In this document: piece by piece, positions 63,402-64,000 of the stretch
Layout: each line of letters begins with the position of its first letter
How positions within the stretch are numbered: position 1 is the first letter of the stretch
The notes under the pieces: generated by a model
Told to the model about the DNA's origin: nothing
What the model saw: only the letters and a program-made list of their open reading frames with translations
Database searches by the model: none
Origin: Psychrobacillus sp. NEAU-3TGS
Lineage (GTDB): Bacteria; Bacillota; Bacilli; Bacillales_A; Planococcaceae
DNA: 64,000 nucleotides
Assembly: GCF_029955155.1 (NCBI RefSeq)
Contig: NZ_JAPNOZ010000011.1
Location: 372,001 to 436,000 of the forward strand
Direction of reading: 5' to 3'
Made by a program: the position numbers and the translations under genes

Positions 63402-64000
63402 TTACACGTCTATTTCTGTTCCTATTTGTTGTTCTTTTGCTTTTGCATATACACCTTTTGCAACTGCCAAATCAAAATAAGCAGCTCCTACTGATTTGAA
63501 AAAGGTGATTTCTTCCTTATTCTCTCTACCTTTTATAGCACCAACGACAAGCTGACTAATTTCTCCATAGACTTGTTCAAAAGACCATTTACCTCGTTCT
63601 TCTGCATCTATAAGCTCTCCTGCTTCCTCTTTAACACCCGCTAAGTCATCCACAACAATTTTAGCTGCACGAGTTATTGTTGTGAGATCCACTTCATGCA
63701 TATGCGGTAAATAGGAGCCAACACCATTCACATGGGCGCCAGCTTTCAAATCATCTCCATCAAAAACAGGTTCAATGGCACGAGTCGCACAGTTAATAAT
63801 ATCGGCTTGGCGAACAGCAGCTGCTACATCTTCTATTACCTCATAGGCTGTTTGCACTCCAAACGCTTTGAGTTTTTCGCCAAATGCTTTTGCTTTTTCT
63901 AAGTTTCGGTTCACGAGTAGAATGCGTTCGATTGGACGGACAGCAAGTACACCAAGCACCTGTTCAAATGCCATCGCACCTGTACCAATTACTGCCAGCA
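63402..64000 (-). CDS. Ornithine cyclodeaminase / mu-crystallin family protein (partial)
   Basis: C-terminal 199 residues; the N-terminus is beyond the window. The NAD(P) Rossmann motif VIGTGAMA lies at the window end. Next come LVNRNLEKAKAF, the family's DIINCATRAIEPVFDG and NGVGSYLPHMHEVD, and a C-terminal GAAYFDLAVAKGVYAKAKE. Members include ornithine cyclodeaminase, alanine dehydrogenase of archaea and ketimine reductases. Substrate is uncertain without the N-terminal half. Confidence 0.9.
   Translation of the reverse strand, partial: LAVIGTGAMAFEQVLGVLAVRPIERILLVNRNLEKAKAFGEKLKAFGVQTAYEVIEDVAAAVRQADIINCATRAIEPVFDGDDLKAGAHVNGVGSYLPHMHEVDLTTITRAAKIVVDDLAGVKEEAGELIDAEERGKWSFEQVYGEISQLVVGAIKGRENKEEITFFKSVGAAYFDLAVAKGVYAKAKEQQIGTEIDV

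Noticed and set aside
1-64000. CRISPR arrays, tRNA or rRNA genes, prophage or transposase genes
   Set aside because: Looked for on both strands; no evenly spaced direct repeats, no cloverleaf or ribosomal sequence, and no transposase or integrase motifs found.

Overview
The window is AT-rich DNA from a Firmicute of the order Bacillales. Its backbone follows the Bacillus subtilis gene order sdhA-sdhC-yslB-lysC-uvrC-trxA-etfA-etfB-fadB-fadR-lcfA-yshE-mutS2-polX-cvpA-zapA-rnhC, with pheT-pheS further on. The gene set and the GC-rich intergenic repeats fit a member of the Planococcaceae (Psychrobacillus, Lysinibacillus or relatives), but the genus is inferred, not shown. Classic Firmicute leaders are present: a lysine riboswitch at lysC, a Phe T-box at pheS and a preQ1 riboswitch at queT.

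Layout. 1-18.1 kb: conserved housekeeping block (succinate dehydrogenase, aspartokinase, excision repair, thioredoxin, FadR-controlled fatty acid degradation, MutS2, PolX, RNase HIII). 18.2-18.8 kb: paired GC-rich repeats. 18.9-49.6 kb: an accessory segment of about 31 kb between rnhC and pheT, which are neighbours in B. subtilis. It carries a nitronate monooxygenase pair, small conserved genes, an MFS carrier, rpoN (sigma-54), a hut-like operon (hutU, amino-acid ABC transporter, YjiH carrier, hutI, M20 peptidase, hutH), a CitMHS-AtuA operon, an AGCS carrier, an M20 amidohydrolase, 2,3-diaminopropionate ammonia-lyase with RidA, and an N-carbamoyl amino acid hydrolase. 49.7-53.6 kb: pheT-pheS with its T-box. 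53.6-54.3 kb: a second repeat pair, the mirror image of the first. 54.4-64 kb: a secreted metallo-beta-lactamase-fold lipoprotein, queT, a glycine-betaine type ABC transporter, a luciferase-like oxidoreductase, a chemoreceptor, a ring-cleaving dioxygenase and a partial ornithine cyclodeaminase-like gene.

Most interesting. (1) The hut-like operon starts at a near-perfect sigma-54 promoter, next to a divergent PAS-AAA+ activator and only a few kb from rpoN. All three Hut enzymes lack active-site residues of true histidine degradation (HutH His to Asp, HutU HHGGG replaced, HutI HADE to HADA), and hutG is absent. This suggests catabolism of a histidine derivative rather than histidine. (2) A second near-perfect sigma-54 promoter, with three ATTCTA-N6-TAGAAT enhancer-like dyads, precedes a CitMHS-AtuA-AtuA-like operon of unknown substrate. 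(3) Three genes (mutS2, the CitMHS carrier, the second sigma-54 activator) are each broken by what looks like a one-base deletion, two of them in A-runs. Sequencing error is a serious possibility.
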